A DNA stretch of 64,000 nt from JANQEU01 sp965601455 (GCA_965601455.1 OZ271831.1:1674001-1738000); one strand, 5' to 3'. Shown: positions 16,240 to 24,990, counted from the first letter of the stretch. The notes: generated from the letters alone by a model not told the origin. Numbers and translations are program-made.

Positions 16240-18600
16240 CTACTCCTCTCTTAAAAGTTCTGATACGTTTACTTTGGTCGATTTGGATATCAAGGAATAT
16301 GTGATTAGGCATGTAATAATTGCGGTAATAGCTGCCGGTAGTAAATAGAAGTATTGTGGTACTGTAGTCGAATATGCGTATAAAGACAAATAATAATTGC
16401 TGACATAAATAGAAATGGGGAGGGATATGATGAATGCAAAACCTATGAGCCGAAAGCTCCATGAACCAAAAATATAAATCAGATCCTTTTTACGAGCACC
16501 AAGAAATTTCCTAATTCCCAATTCGAATTTCCGCCGTTCCAAGGAGTATTGAATTATTCCAATGATCCCCAGGCAGGCTGTAAATAATGAAGCAATACAA
16601 AATATTCCAAGGAGATTTATCGCGATTTTTTCCTGGGAGTAATTAGCTAATATTTTTTCTGAAAGAGGTCGTGAAACAAATAATTGATCTTGACCAACTG
16701 CAAGTTTTACTTTGGAGTTGACCTCTTTTAGATTCTCTGAAGACTTAATCAGTAGGCTAAGTGACTTATTCAAGTCTGGGAAAAATCTGGGTTTTTGAAG
16801 ATTTAAAACTAAAGGCTCTACTTGTTGATGTAGGGATTGAAAATGAAAATCTCGTATGATTCCGGAAACAGTCATTTTCCACAATCCATCAAGAAGGATA
16901 TTTGTACCTATTGGAGCCTCAAGTTTCTTGGAAAAGGATTCATTTATTAATACTGGAATATGAATATTTTCATTCATGTCATATTCAGGTAGTCTTAGGT
17001 TGGAAAATTTTTGACCTTTTAAAATCGGAATACTTAGAATATCTAAAAACGAAGGATCGATGATCATTTGAGCCACATTGCCTTGATAATCATTGTCCTT
17101 GATCTTCAAGGTTGAAAAACTTACATCTCGACCTCCATTAAACCCTGAAGTGGATATATTATCGCTTCCAAAATAGCTAACGAGTTTATGGTACAGGTTT
17201 GCAGAACTTTTTTCATCTACAGGGAAAAACTCGATAGAATAAATGCTTTCAGAATTGTATCCTAGTTCTTTATTTTGAATAAAACTGTATTGCTTCCAGA
17301 TAATTATAAGACTCGAAACAAGAATCATTCCTACCACAAACTGAAATAATACCAGGTAATTTCTAAATCTTGCAACGGGTAACTTTCTGCTTAATTCTTT
17401 CCTTATAGAGTTTGTTGGGTTCTTAGTCAAAGCTATAAATGATGAAAAATATCCAATGATAAATGTTGACAGAAAAAAGACTGACAAAATCAAAATGGAA
17501 ACCTCTGGGTATAATGAAAGGTATCCAAAATAGAATTGTCCAATTTCCAAATTACTATATGCCAGAAATTGGTATAGTGTCAAAGCGAGTAAAGTGGAAA
17601 AAATTAAGATAGCTATACTTTCGAGTACACTATTTAGCTGTATGGATCTACGGCTACATCCAAAAATTCGCATCAAACCATTAGTCTTTATAAGATCTGA
17701 ACTGCGTAAAAAACTAAGGTTAATTTGATTTGTAATAACGATAATAAATAAGATTATTCCAGTGACTAAGTAGAGATAAACAAATTGAATATTCCCTTTA
17801 GGGAAATCCCCATCTAGTTGGTTTTCAAAATGAAGTCCCTCCAGTTTTTGTGGCCTAAATCGGATATGAGATGCGAACTCTGATGCCGTGCTCGAATAGT
17901 AGCTTGATAGTTTGTCTAATGCGTGATAGAGCTCTGGTTCATATCTTGACTCAGTTGTTTTGACATAACTGAAATAAGCAAATTGATCCGTTGCATTTAG
18001 TTTTTTTGATTCTGAAATCAACGCATTTACATTGAAATCAACGTTAGGTGGCCAGTTTCTGAAAACTCCAGTAACCAGATGATCATTTCCTTCAATTGAA
18101 ACGATCTTACCTATACAATCTATCGAATCAAAAAACCTCTTAGCATATTTTTGAGAAATAACTATTTTGTTGGCTCCCTTGAGTGCTTCCGACTTAAGAC
18201 CATTTATAAATTCAAAATTGAAAACATTTAGTATATCCTGATTGGCATAATATGTTTCTACAGTTTCAAAAGTGTTTGCACCAATACGTAGAACAGGATC
18301 TCTTCCAATTAATGATATATATCCTGCCGCCTCCACGAAAGAGTAGTTTTCCTTCAGGTCCAAAGAAACTGAACCATTTGAAATGGCAATCGGATCTTCA
18401 TCTATTTCGCTAGTCCATACCGAGTTTATCCTGAATAATCGGTTTAAATCTCCATGGTATCTGTCGTATGAAAACTGGTAATAGCAGTACGTAAATAGAA
18501 ATAGGCAACCACTTATTCCTAATGTCAGACTTATAACATGTATTGAAATTAGGTTTTTGTTTCTTAGAAGCCTTCTGAAGATAATAGTCAGTCGCAGCAT
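16240..18600 (-). CDS. FtsX/MacB-type ABC permease without prefix domain or PadR partner
   Basis: A 786-residue duplicated permease: TM1 'LISIHVISLTLGISGCLFLFTYCYY', a MacB-like periplasmic core, three helices, then a second core ending 'FELGIRKFLGARKKDLIYIFGSWSFRLIGFA' and three more helices. The ends 'KSTKVNVSELLREE' match the conserved C-terminal 'NP...L+.E' element. Unlike the other three permeases here it lacks the N-terminal helical prefix and has no adjacent PadR or ATPase gene. The coding sequence is visibly more AT-rich than its neighbours, hinting at a different history (inference). Confidence 0.87.
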   Translation of the reverse strand: MLRLTIIFRRLLRNKNLISIHVISLTLGISGCLFLFTYCYYQFSYDRYHGDLNRLFRINSVWTSEIDEDPIAISNGSVSLDLKENYSFVEAAGYISLIGRDPVLRIGANTFETVETYYANQDILNVFNFEFINGLKSEALKGANKIVISQKYAKRFFDSIDCIGKIVSIEGNDHLVTGVFRNWPPNVDFNVNALISESKKLNATDQFAYFSYVKTTESRYEPELYHALDKLSSYYSSTASEFASHIRFRPQKLEGLHFENQLDGDFPKGNIQFVYLYLVTGIILFIIVITNQINLSFLRSSDLIKTNGLMRIFGCSRRSIQLNSVLESIAILIFSTLLALTLYQFLAYSNLEIGQFYFGYLSLYPEVSILILSVFFLSTFIIGYFSSFIALTKNPTNSIRKELSRKLPVARFRNYLVLFQFVVGMILVSSLIIIWKQYSFIQNKELGYNSESIYSIEFFPVDEKSSANLYHKLVSYFGSDNISTSGFNGGRDVSFSTLKIKDNDYQGNVAQMIIDPSFLDILSIPILKGQKFSNLRLPEYDMNENIHIPVLINESFSKKLEAPIGTNILLDGLWKMTVSGIIRDFHFQSLHQQVEPLVLNLQKPRFFPDLNKSLSLLIKSSENLKEVNSKVKLAVGQDQLFVSRPLSEKILANYSQEKIAINLLGIFCIASLFTACLGIIGIIQYSLERRKFELGIRKFLGARKKDLIYIFGSWSFRLIGFAFIISLPISIYVSNYYLSLYAYSTTVPQYFYLLPAAITAIITCLITYSLISKSTKVNVSELLREE

Positions 18601-18741
18601 GACTAAATCATTTGTTCATTACAAACAGGTCAGTAAATATGCCAAATTATCAAGTCTCTGATTTTCAATTTTTTAGGAAGAGTATAAGACAGTTGTTCTG
18701 TTTCATATTGGAACATACTGTTTCATATAAGATCAGTACCG

Positions 18742-19137
18742 TCAATAAGTCTTATCCAGCTCGACCGCCTCGAATAGATAGGTTAGCACTTGCTCTGGCT
18801 TAATGTCTATTGTTTGGGTGAATACCACTGTACGAACATGCTTTCGGGTACCGGCTTCCAGGATCTGCTCGTCATCCATCAACTCATCGCCACGAGTGAA
18901 TCCTAACGCTACTCCTTCCGCAACATTACCCCATGGGACGGCGGCAGGCCAAAGAAAGCAAACGTTCTTTTTCCCCTTATAGAACGGGACATTGTAAGCA
19001 ATGTGCTCCTGCAGTTCAGGGCAGTTATCAAGAATCAGGTTGCGAAGAAATTTTATAACCTTTAGCTCATTATCCGGAAGGAGAGGGTAGAGGTCCTCAG
19101 CAGATCGGATGTTCAGTCCTTTTTGAAACTGGTTCAC
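18742..19137 (-). CDS. DUF1801 domain-containing protein
   Basis: A 131-residue cytoplasmic protein with the DUF1801 (YdhG-like) pattern: 'LPDNELKVIKFLRNLILDNCPELQEHIAYNVPFYKGKKNVCFLWP', later 'GVALGFTRG' and a C-terminal 'VRTVVFT'. The fold is known structurally but the activity is not. It overlaps the preceding dipeptidase gene by 4 nt (ATGA), making it the last gene of the sodC-like / dipeptidase / DUF1801 unit. Confidence 0.85.
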   Translation of the reverse strand: MNQFQKGLNIRSAEDLYPLLPDNELKVIKFLRNLILDNCPELQEHIAYNVPFYKGKKNVCFLWPAAVPWGNVAEGVALGFTRGDELMDDEQILEAGTRKHVRTVVFTQTIDIKPEQVLTYLFEAVELDKTY

Positions 19138-20300
19138 CGTTTCGGTAGATTCTCCCTAAGGAAACGGATTTGATTTCCACCCATGATCAGCTGTATCTCT
19201 TCATCGGAGAAGCCTTCCTGTATCAGAGCCTCTGTGAGATAGATTATCTGGGAAGAGTCAAAACCTACCGTCACCGCCCCATCATAATCGGAGCCCAAAG
19301 CCACATGTTCTACACCGATCATATCGGACACATACCGAATTGAGGAAGCGATGGCCGTCGGGTGGGTACTACCTGCCGCCTCAGCCCAGAACCCAATACC
19401 AATAAGTCCACCATTTTCTCCAATACGACGAATCTGCTGGTCGGATAGGTTTCTTGGACTGTTTTTTACGCCATTCACTCCTGTATGGGAAACCACAACT
19501 GGTCGGGTCGCCATGTCCAGAACGTCGTCAAATAATGCCGGACTACTGTGCGCCAGATCCACAATGATGTTTTGTTGCTCCATTCGGCGAACCACACGAA
19601 TACCAAAGTCAGTTAACCCTTCTTGTTCAACCCCTGCCGATGAACCACCCACTTCGTTGTCAAAGAAGTGCACCAACCCCATAATCCGGTAGCCAGCGTT
19701 GATTAACCCCTCCAGGTTTTCCATTTTACCCTCTAGCGCATGCAGCCCTTCAATAGCCAGCACACCTCCGATGATGTAGCTGTTGCTCTTTCGCAAACTC
19801 ATGTAGTAATCCAAATCTGAAGCAGATTTGACAATTTCTAGTTCACTGGAAGCGTTAGCAGCTTCATGTAGGATATTACTTTGATGTATGGCTCGGTTGT
19901 ATTGGCTGAACCAGGTGCGGATGGGCCAACGGTTGGCCATAGCTACCAGGCGGATGTTATCGGTTTTATCGTCGTTGGCCTCGTAGTTCAGTCCTTTCGG
20001 GGTTTTGATAACCGCATCAAAAACCTGTATGGCATATCCTCCTTCTATCAATTTCGGAATATCCACTGCTCCATGGCCGGAACGCACTAGTATGTCTCTG
20101 TCCCATAGTAAGTTGTCTGCATGCAAATCAGAAACGTATATCTTCGGATGAAGCTTTTTGGCTCGATCGGATATAGGGAATTCCTCTATCTCCTCCACAT
20201 TGTTCATGCTGCGGTCGCCAATTTTTCCAACAAGAAAGAAGAAGACTACTCCAGCCAGGAGTGCCATGAAGAACAGAAATCGCAGAAACTTTTTAATCAT
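19134..20300 (-). CDS. Membrane-anchored M19 dipeptidase (renal dipeptidase family)
   Basis: A zinc dipeptidase on a TIM barrel. Metal-site residues are visible: His and Asp in 'VSDLHADNL', bridging Glu in 'LAIEGLHALEG', His in 'VVSHTGVNGV', and Asp in 'VALGSDYDGA'. An N-terminal hydrophobic segment 'FLRFLFFMALLAGVVFFFLVG' places it at the inner membrane facing the periplasm. It would cleave dipeptides from peptidoglycan or protein turnover. Overlaps the upstream sodC-like gene by 8 nt and the DUF1801 gene by 4 nt. Length 388 residues, normal. Confidence 0.93.
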   Translation of the reverse strand: MIKKFLRFLFFMALLAGVVFFFLVGKIGDRSMNNVEEIEEFPISDRAKKLHPKIYVSDLHADNLLWDRDILVRSGHGAVDIPKLIEGGYAIQVFDAVIKTPKGLNYEANDDKTDNIRLVAMANRWPIRTWFSQYNRAIHQSNILHEAANASSELEIVKSASDLDYYMSLRKSNSYIIGGVLAIEGLHALEGKMENLEGLINAGYRIMGLVHFFDNEVGGSSAGVEQEGLTDFGIRVVRRMEQQNIIVDLAHSSPALFDDVLDMATRPVVVSHTGVNGVKNSPRNLSDQQIRRIGENGGLIGIGFWAEAAGSTHPTAIASSIRYVSDMIGVEHVALGSDYDGAVTVGFDSSQIIYLTEALIQEGFSDEEIQLIMGGNQIRFLRENLPKR

Positions 20301-20859
20301 TTAGCACGAGCTCAACAGTACCACATGCAATTTTACGATTATTATGCATATGTACGTGCTGCTCGGCACATTCGGCGACAAAATCCTCGGGCTTTTCGTG
20401 GATGATTAGGACCATACCGGAGATATCATTGGCGGTACTCGTATTCAGCTCCCATAGATCAGAAGACACCGTCAGTTTGCCATCTCCGTTACTATCGGTA
20501 TTCACATTCCCCACGTCTCCAGCTTTTGGTCGAAGCCACGGTTCCCCCATCACATCCACGTCGCAGTAGTTATCCATGGTCATTTGGTTCCAATGATGTC
20601 CAGGCTGCTCACAATTCCCCATGTGCAGGTGCACGGCGTGGCTCCAGTTGGGATAAAGTCCACGGACTCGGATTTCAATTTCTACCTGGTTGCCTTTGTC
20701 CCTGACAATCGCTTCGCCAATTTGTTCATTCTCTACAATGAATGTGCTGTCGCTGGTTTGCATGGTGCTCATAAGAGACACCTGTGCTTTTTCAACCACG
20801 GAATCACCGTCGCAAGCGAGTAGTGTTAATACAGAAATGACAATAAGCAGGTATTTCAT
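20293..20859 (-). CDS. Cu/Zn superoxide dismutase-family lipoprotein with altered zinc site
   Basis: Lipoprotein signal 'VISVLTLLACDGD' (LLAC). The SodC fold is recognised from 'HAVHLHMGNC', 'PGHHWN', 'KAGDVGNV', 'LIIHEKPEDF' and 'KIACGTVEL'. Copper ligands appear kept: H77 and H79 (as H46/H48), H89 (as H63) and H154 (as H120); the disulfide pair C83/C179 is also kept. Of the zinc ligands only Asp115 remains: the RHvGDLGN His is Lys112 and no His fills the H71 position. This resembles copper-only SODs. Residues 168-172 add an HVHMH cluster. First gene of a three-gene unit. Confidence 0.82.
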   Translation of the reverse strand: MKYLLIVISVLTLLACDGDSVVEKAQVSLMSTMQTSDSTFIVENEQIGEAIVRDKGNQVEIEIRVRGLYPNWSHAVHLHMGNCEQPGHHWNQMTMDNYCDVDVMGEPWLRPKAGDVGNVNTDSNGDGKLTVSSDLWELNTSTANDISGMVLIIHEKPEDFVAECAEQHVHMHNNRKIACGTVELVLND

Positions 20860-20924
20860 GACTCAGATAACAATCAAAAAACGCAAAACCGATCCATTTC
20901 AGTAAAAAAAATCTAAAAAAATTT

Positions 20925-20950
20925 GAACCGGACCGGATATTGTCCGACTA
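20925..20950 (+). promoter_or_regulatory. Possible ECF-type autoregulatory promoter
   Basis: GAACC (20925-20929) is followed after 15 nt by CGACTA (20945-20950), close to the general ECF pattern GAAC-N15/16-CGTCTA, just ahead of the sigma factor ATG at 20962. The implied untranslated leader is very short, and the region also holds a CGGAC/GTCCG inverted pair, so this is tentative. Confidence 0.3.
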
Positions 20951-20961
20951 TATGGGTGAGA

Positions 20962-21492
20962 ATGAAAAAATCTCCTGAACAAATCTTTGATGAACTGCTT
21001 GTTTTGCGGTTTCGATCCGGTGATGAAAAGGCGATGAACCTGCTCATTAAACGGTGGCATTCCAAAATCAAGCGGCAGGTTGTTCGTCATACCTACGAGC
21101 AGGAAGTCGCCGAGGATATTGCACAGGAGGTTTGGGAAGCGGTGTTGAAAGGAATTTACCAACTGCGTGAACCGGCCTTGTTTGGAATCTGGGCCCTACG
21201 GATTGCGAGTCGAAAGGCGGTGGATTGGATTCGCAGTGTCCAGAAAGAAAGATCACTGGAGATAGAAGCCCAGGAAGAGACGATGACGGAACCAACAGAT
21301 GAAATTGAATTGCTTCGTCGGGGACTAAAGTTGCTGCCAGACGAACAACGTCAGATTCTGAACCTTCATTACCTGGAGAAGAATTCGGTGGTGGAGATAT
21401 CCGTGATCCTGGACATACCCGCAGGTACAGTAAAATCGCGGTTACACGCCGCAAGAAAACGATTGAAGGAATTATTAATAACAGTACGATGA
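20962..21492 (+). CDS. ECF-type RNA polymerase sigma factor
   Basis: ATG 20962 follows a GGGTGAG ribosome site; an in-frame TTG at 20923 is less likely. Region 2: 'ELLVLRFRSGDEKAMNLLIKRWHSKIKRQVVRHTYEQEVAEDIAQEVWEAVLKGIYQL', then 'FGIWALRIASRKAVDWIR'. Region 4: 'LLPDEQRQILNLHYLEKNSVVEISVILDIPAGTVKSRLHAARKRLKELL'. At 176 residues it is a bare two-domain ECF factor. The stop overlaps the next start by 4 nt (ATGA), tying it to a DUF6768 membrane protein that may control it. The targets are unknown; there is no FecR or TonB receptor beside it. Confidence 0.94.
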   Translation: MKKSPEQIFDELLVLRFRSGDEKAMNLLIKRWHSKIKRQVVRHTYEQEVAEDIAQEVWEAVLKGIYQLREPALFGIWALRIASRKAVDWIRSVQKERSLEIEAQEETMTEPTDEIELLRRGLKLLPDEQRQILNLHYLEKNSVVEISVILDIPAGTVKSRLHAARKRLKELLITVR

Positions 21493-21878
21493 GAACGAAT
21501 ACAGATGACATTGATCAAATGATCGAGGAAGCGCTTTCGAGGGAGGAAGCCGAGTACTTAAAAGAGCTTGAAGATGAAACATTACCCAATCAATTGTTGG
21601 GTTTATATAAAGGTAAAAACGCCTGGTTGGCATATGTAAGCCTGGTGTACATCTTTATTTTCCTGGGCATCGCAGTCTATTGCGTCTATATGGTGTTCCA
21701 AGTGGAAACGGCAGAGGAAATGATTCCGTGGTCACTTGGTTTCTTCTTTGGTTTCATGACCGTAGCCATTTTGAAGATCTGGAACTGGATGCAAATGGAT
21801 AAAAACTCTATGATCAAGCATATCAAGCATCTTGAGTATCAATTGGCGGTATTGGCCAGTAAAATCAAGGAAAAATGA
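21489..21878 (+). CDS. DUF6768-like membrane protein, candidate anti-sigma factor
   Basis: A 129-residue protein. The acidic N-terminus 'DDIDQMIEEALSREEAEYLKELEDETLPNQLLGLYKGKNAWL' is followed by two transmembrane helices (~47-69 and ~78-96) around 'AEEMIPWSLGFFFGFMTVAILKIWNWMQMDKN', and a C-terminal amphipathic helix 'IKHIKHLEYQLAVLASKIKE'. This order matches DUF6768 as I recall it. The 4-nt overlap with the ECF sigma gene and the cytoplasmic N-terminus suggest it holds the sigma factor at the membrane, but no classical zinc anti-sigma (HxxxCxxC) motif is present. Confidence 0.72.
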   Translation: MRTNTDDIDQMIEEALSREEAEYLKELEDETLPNQLLGLYKGKNAWLAYVSLVYIFIFLGIAVYCVYMVFQVETAEEMIPWSLGFFFGFMTVAILKIWNWMQMDKNSMIKHIKHLEYQLAVLASKIKEK

Positions 21879-22020
21879 TTACCTATTGGCTTTTAGGTTC
21901 AACCCTTCCAGATTCCCAGCCAACGAATACTGGGAGTATAGATCAAGAGGATAAAAGGGGTTACTAGAAAAATATTTATTCCCTGGTAAACAATCTTCAC
22001 TGTTCCTGTGTTGTACCGCC

Positions 22021-22254
22021 ATGGAGAAAGTGAAATTTCCGGTCATGTTGACCACGGTAGTGCTGTTGGCGTATTCTCTAATGGCAGCCTTTAATTACCC
22101 TTATCAACTTGTTTTTTGGTTATTCATGCTAACCAACGGGTTGTTCATCTGGATGGTTATCCGGATTCTCAAAGACGGTAAACCCAGTGAAAAGACTTTT
22201 GAAGAAGCTTTTTACGAGGACGTAGACTACAAACGTAACACAGGCTCTAACTAA
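22021..22254 (+). CDS. Small two-helix membrane protein
   Basis: 77 residues from an ATG with no strong ribosome site. Two hydrophobic segments, 'VMLTTVVLLAYSLMAAFNY' and 'QLVFWLFMLTNGLFIWMVIRIL', are followed by an acidic tail 'EKTFEEAFYEDVDYKR'. The topology is like many small Bacteroidota membrane proteins; no family was recognised. It sits 142 nt after the DUF6768 gene and is probably a separate unit. Confidence 0.6.
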   Translation: MEKVKFPVMLTTVVLLAYSLMAAFNYPYQLVFWLFMLTNGLFIWMVIRILKDGKPSEKTFEEAFYEDVDYKRNTGSN

Positions 22255-22332
22255 AGTCTGTACCGCTCAACCAGTAACGGACAGAAAATAAGAATCAGCA
22301 GTTTATTTTCATAACTATTGAAAAGCCGTTGG

Positions 22333-23352
22333 TTAGTTTTTAAGGACTGGATAGTGGATGGTAGGATCGATATCCGGCGTCCATGGTAAGTCTCGAAGAT
22401 TAGTTACGTTATCCAATTCATAGGCCTCCCGAGTATCCATGAAGTCCCTGCCTTCCGGATCGTACCAGAACATAAACCAGGCCCAGTTAGGCTGCTCTTT
22501 CAATATCTTCTTAGATGGAAGAGTGCCGCACTCACCAATGGCCATCGGTTTGTCGCCGGCAAGTGCGGAAAGCTGATCATAATTGACCTGGTTGAAATTC
22601 TCAGAATAAACATCGGTGGCCACAATGTGGACGTACTCGTCACCGGGATAGTAGGTTTCATGTGGATCTACACCGAATTTGACCTCATTTGTATTGTACA
22701 CCCAAATCAGGTTATTCAAACCATGAAAGCGAACCAACCGATCATACATCATGGTCCACAATTTTTTGTACCCGTTTTCCCCTTGTTTCTTTCCCCACCA
22801 GAACCAGCCACCATTCATTTCATGATAAGGTCGCCACAAGACAGGTACCTTAGCGTATTTTAGTTGCTTGAGAAACCAGGCAATTACATCCACTTGTGAC
22901 TTCCATCTTTCGTTTAGGTTAGTCCCGGGTGTTATTAGTTCTTCCCATTCTTCGTCTGTCAAATCACCTTGAATTGATTCACTAAACTTTACCGGTTCAT
23001 CCTGGGTCGGGAGCACGGCGTGCCACATAAGCGTGATTATGAAACCCTGGTTGTGCCGAATGATGGCATCGTCTACAATACGTTGGCGAAAGTTGATACC
23101 ATCCCAATAACCAGGATAGCTGAACCCAAAATCCTGTCCGAAAACTGCGGGATACTCGCCTGTCATACGGTGTACAACAGAAAGCCTGGTGGAGCCCATT
23201 AAGGGTGCACAATGCTGACCTGAGAGCGTCTTTTTGCCGGTTAGGTTACTGATGAAGTTCAATAAGGAATCAGCCTCAGCAGATAGCTTTTCCTGGCCAA
23301 CCGAGTTCAGGGAAAATACCAATAAAATAATGGTACAGATAAGCGTTTTCAT
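22333..23352 (-). CDS. Secreted glycoside hydrolase family 26 (beta-mannanase-like)
   Basis: Signal peptide 'MKTLICTIILLVFSLNSVGQ', then a GH26 catalytic domain over the rest of the 339 residues. The acid/base Glu lies in 'VLWRPYHEMNGGWFWWG', the nucleophile Glu in 'KPMAIGECGTLPS', and 'TGKKTLSGQH' at the start is typical. GH26 enzymes mainly cleave beta-1,4-mannan. It has no T9SS tail or carbohydrate-binding module, and no SusC/SusD or other hydrolase nearby, so it is not in a polysaccharide-utilisation locus. A 10-bp palindrome AGTGATCACT (23368-23377) lies just upstream. Confidence 0.93.
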   Translation of the reverse strand: MKTLICTIILLVFSLNSVGQEKLSAEADSLLNFISNLTGKKTLSGQHCAPLMGSTRLSVVHRMTGEYPAVFGQDFGFSYPGYWDGINFRQRIVDDAIIRHNQGFIITLMWHAVLPTQDEPVKFSESIQGDLTDEEWEELITPGTNLNERWKSQVDVIAWFLKQLKYAKVPVLWRPYHEMNGGWFWWGKKQGENGYKKLWTMMYDRLVRFHGLNNLIWVYNTNEVKFGVDPHETYYPGDEYVHIVATDVYSENFNQVNYDQLSALAGDKPMAIGECGTLPSKKILKEQPNWAWFMFWYDPEGRDFMDTREAYELDNVTNLRDLPWTPDIDPTIHYPVLKN

Positions 23353-23460
23353 AAGGTCCTTTTATCAAGTGATCACTCGAATTAGTCGAATATTAATCAT
23401 TTGAAAAAGTATTTGACCAGATAATTGATGAAATTATAGGTTGAACTAAACAACAATAAA

Positions 23461-23826
23461 ATGACTACACAAGAAATCGCCGATCGCCTGGTAGAATTAT
23501 GCCGCCAGGGACAATTTACAGAAGCTCAACAAGATCTTTTCTCCGATGATGTTGTTAGCATTGAACCAGCAGGTTCTCCTACCGAACGAGCAGTAGGAAA
23601 GGAGGCACTAATCGCCAAAGGAGAACAGTTTGGGGAAATGGTGGAAGAGATGCATGGAATGACGGTCTCTGATCCCATCGTAGCTGGTAATTTTTTTAGC
23701 TGCATCATGACAATGGACATTACATACAAAGGAGGACCCAGAATGCAGGACTCGGAAATTGCAGTCTACGAAGTAAGGGATGGTAAGATCGTGCTCGAAC
23801 ACTTTTTCTATAACCAACCTGGATAA
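23461..23826 (+). CDS. SnoaL-like (NTF2-fold) protein
   Basis: A 121-residue cytoplasmic protein. 'EIADRLVELCRQGQFTEAQQDLFSDDVVSIEP' forms the helical start of an NTF2-like cone, then 'EMVEEMHGMTVSDPIVAGNFFSCIMTMDITYKGGPRMQDSEIAVYEVRDGKIVLEHFFYN' gives the four-strand sheet typical of SnoaL_3-type proteins in Bacteroidota. Such proteins bind small molecules or act as isomerases; the ligand cannot be read. It ends at a perfect hairpin shared with the convergent TPR lipoprotein gene. Confidence 0.85.
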   Translation: MTTQEIADRLVELCRQGQFTEAQQDLFSDDVVSIEPAGSPTERAVGKEALIAKGEQFGEMVEEMHGMTVSDPIVAGNFFSCIMTMDITYKGGPRMQDSEIAVYEVRDGKIVLEHFFYNQPG

Positions 23827-23837
23827 ATCATTAAAAG

Positions 23838-23860
23838 GATGCGGGAACTGTTCCCGCATC
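23838..23860. terminator. Bidirectional hairpin between convergent genes
   Basis: GATGCGGGAA-CTG-TTCCCGCATC is a perfect 10-bp stem with a 3-nt loop, placed 11 nt after the SnoaL-like stop and 6 nt before the stop of the minus-strand TPR gene. There is a short A-run on the left and T-rich sequence on the right, so it can end transcripts from both sides. Confidence 0.75.
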
Positions 23861-23866
23861 TTCATT

Positions 23867-24835
23867 CTATTGAAAATTTGCTACCCAATCGGATTCTGCG
23901 GCAATGAAACCGAAAGAATTCCATCCTTCTCTTCCTAGTATCTCCTGAAAGATCTCCTTCGCTTTTTCCTGGTCTCCATTATATAGGTACCAGTTGCCCA
24001 GCCCGTATAATACAGCATCGTTTGAAGGCCCGGCATCCTCGCCGCCCAATAAACCCATTTCTGAAAGCTCTCCTTTATAGAACAGACAAAGGTTGTAATA
24101 GGCAGTATTTTCTATGATATCCATTCCAGGAACGATGTCTTCCAACCATCGGGAGGCCTCTTCATGAGTCTGACCCAGTCTTCGGCTAATCATATACAGC
24201 CAGTGGGTTGAACTGACTAGATTATCTGGAAGTGAGCCACTCTCTTTGCATAAGGTGTAGGCTTGTAAAGCCGGTTCCCAGTTTTGCTTTAGATAATGGG
24301 CAAGTCCAAGGTGATAATAGATATTACCGTGAAGAGTAGAAACAGGTATGCCACGAGCATTTGGCATTCCATCCGGTTCAACTTCGTTTTCTGTTCCTTC
24401 GATCATTTCAGCCGCTTTGGTAAGGTCGGCAATAGCTTCATCAAACCGTCTTATGGATATGTAACGATGTCCACGGTGTCGCAGAAAACGAGGGTCTTCG
24501 GGAAACAATTCACTCCCTTTTTGGTAGATATCAAGGGCTCCTTCATAATTGCCTGAATACGCTTCATATCTCCCCATCCATATCATCATCTCCTGGTCTT
24601 CAGGGTTTTGATCATAAATGGATCGGATAGAGTCTACTTTGCCCATAAGGGCTTCTGAAGGTGAGGCCGGGATAAGTGTATCTCCCATTAGAGAAAGGAT
24701 GGTAAATTCTTCTGTTGTCACAGGTGGATTGCTCGTATCAGCGCTTTCCTGGGAGGCCTCACTGGAGCAGGCTGAAAGAAAGCAGACGAATAGTATGAAT
24801 GCGAATGAATAGAGTAATTGGTTTAGGTATTTCAT
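23867..24835 (-). CDS. TPR-repeat lipoprotein
   Basis: Lipoprotein signal 'FAFILFVCFLSACSSEAS' (LSAC), a Ser/Thr-rich linker, then tetratricopeptide repeats: 'MMIWMGRYEAYSGNYEGALDIYQKGSELFPEDPRFLRHRGHRYISIRRFDEAIADLTKAAEM', later 'IYYHLGLAHYLKQNWEPALQAYTLCKE' and 'GLGNWYLYNGDQEKAKEIFQEIL'. 322 residues, outer-membrane-anchored in the periplasm or at the surface (a Ser/Glu-containing start after Cys leaves surface export open). Probably a protein-interaction scaffold; no partner is encoded beside it. Confidence 0.88.
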   Translation of the reverse strand: MKYLNQLLYSFAFILFVCFLSACSSEASQESADTSNPPVTTEEFTILSLMGDTLIPASPSEALMGKVDSIRSIYDQNPEDQEMMIWMGRYEAYSGNYEGALDIYQKGSELFPEDPRFLRHRGHRYISIRRFDEAIADLTKAAEMIEGTENEVEPDGMPNARGIPVSTLHGNIYYHLGLAHYLKQNWEPALQAYTLCKESGSLPDNLVSSTHWLYMISRRLGQTHEEASRWLEDIVPGMDIIENTAYYNLCLFYKGELSEMGLLGGEDAGPSNDAVLYGLGNWYLYNGDQEKAKEIFQEILGREGWNSFGFIAAESDWVANFQ

Positions 24836-24990
24836 GGCTCATTAGGTTATGCTATAAAAATATTGATTTACCTCGATCCTTACAAAACCTTCGACAATAT
24901 GGCAGTAGGATGGTTTGGGAGAAAGCAGCAGAAGGCATGGAACTATTTTGGATTTCTTCAGGCTAAAGAAGGGTAAATCATTAACTCTAT

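Noticed and set aside
21879..22020. Weak CCCAG/CTGGG hairpin as terminator after DUF6768
   Set aside because: Only five base pairs with a long loop and no T-run.
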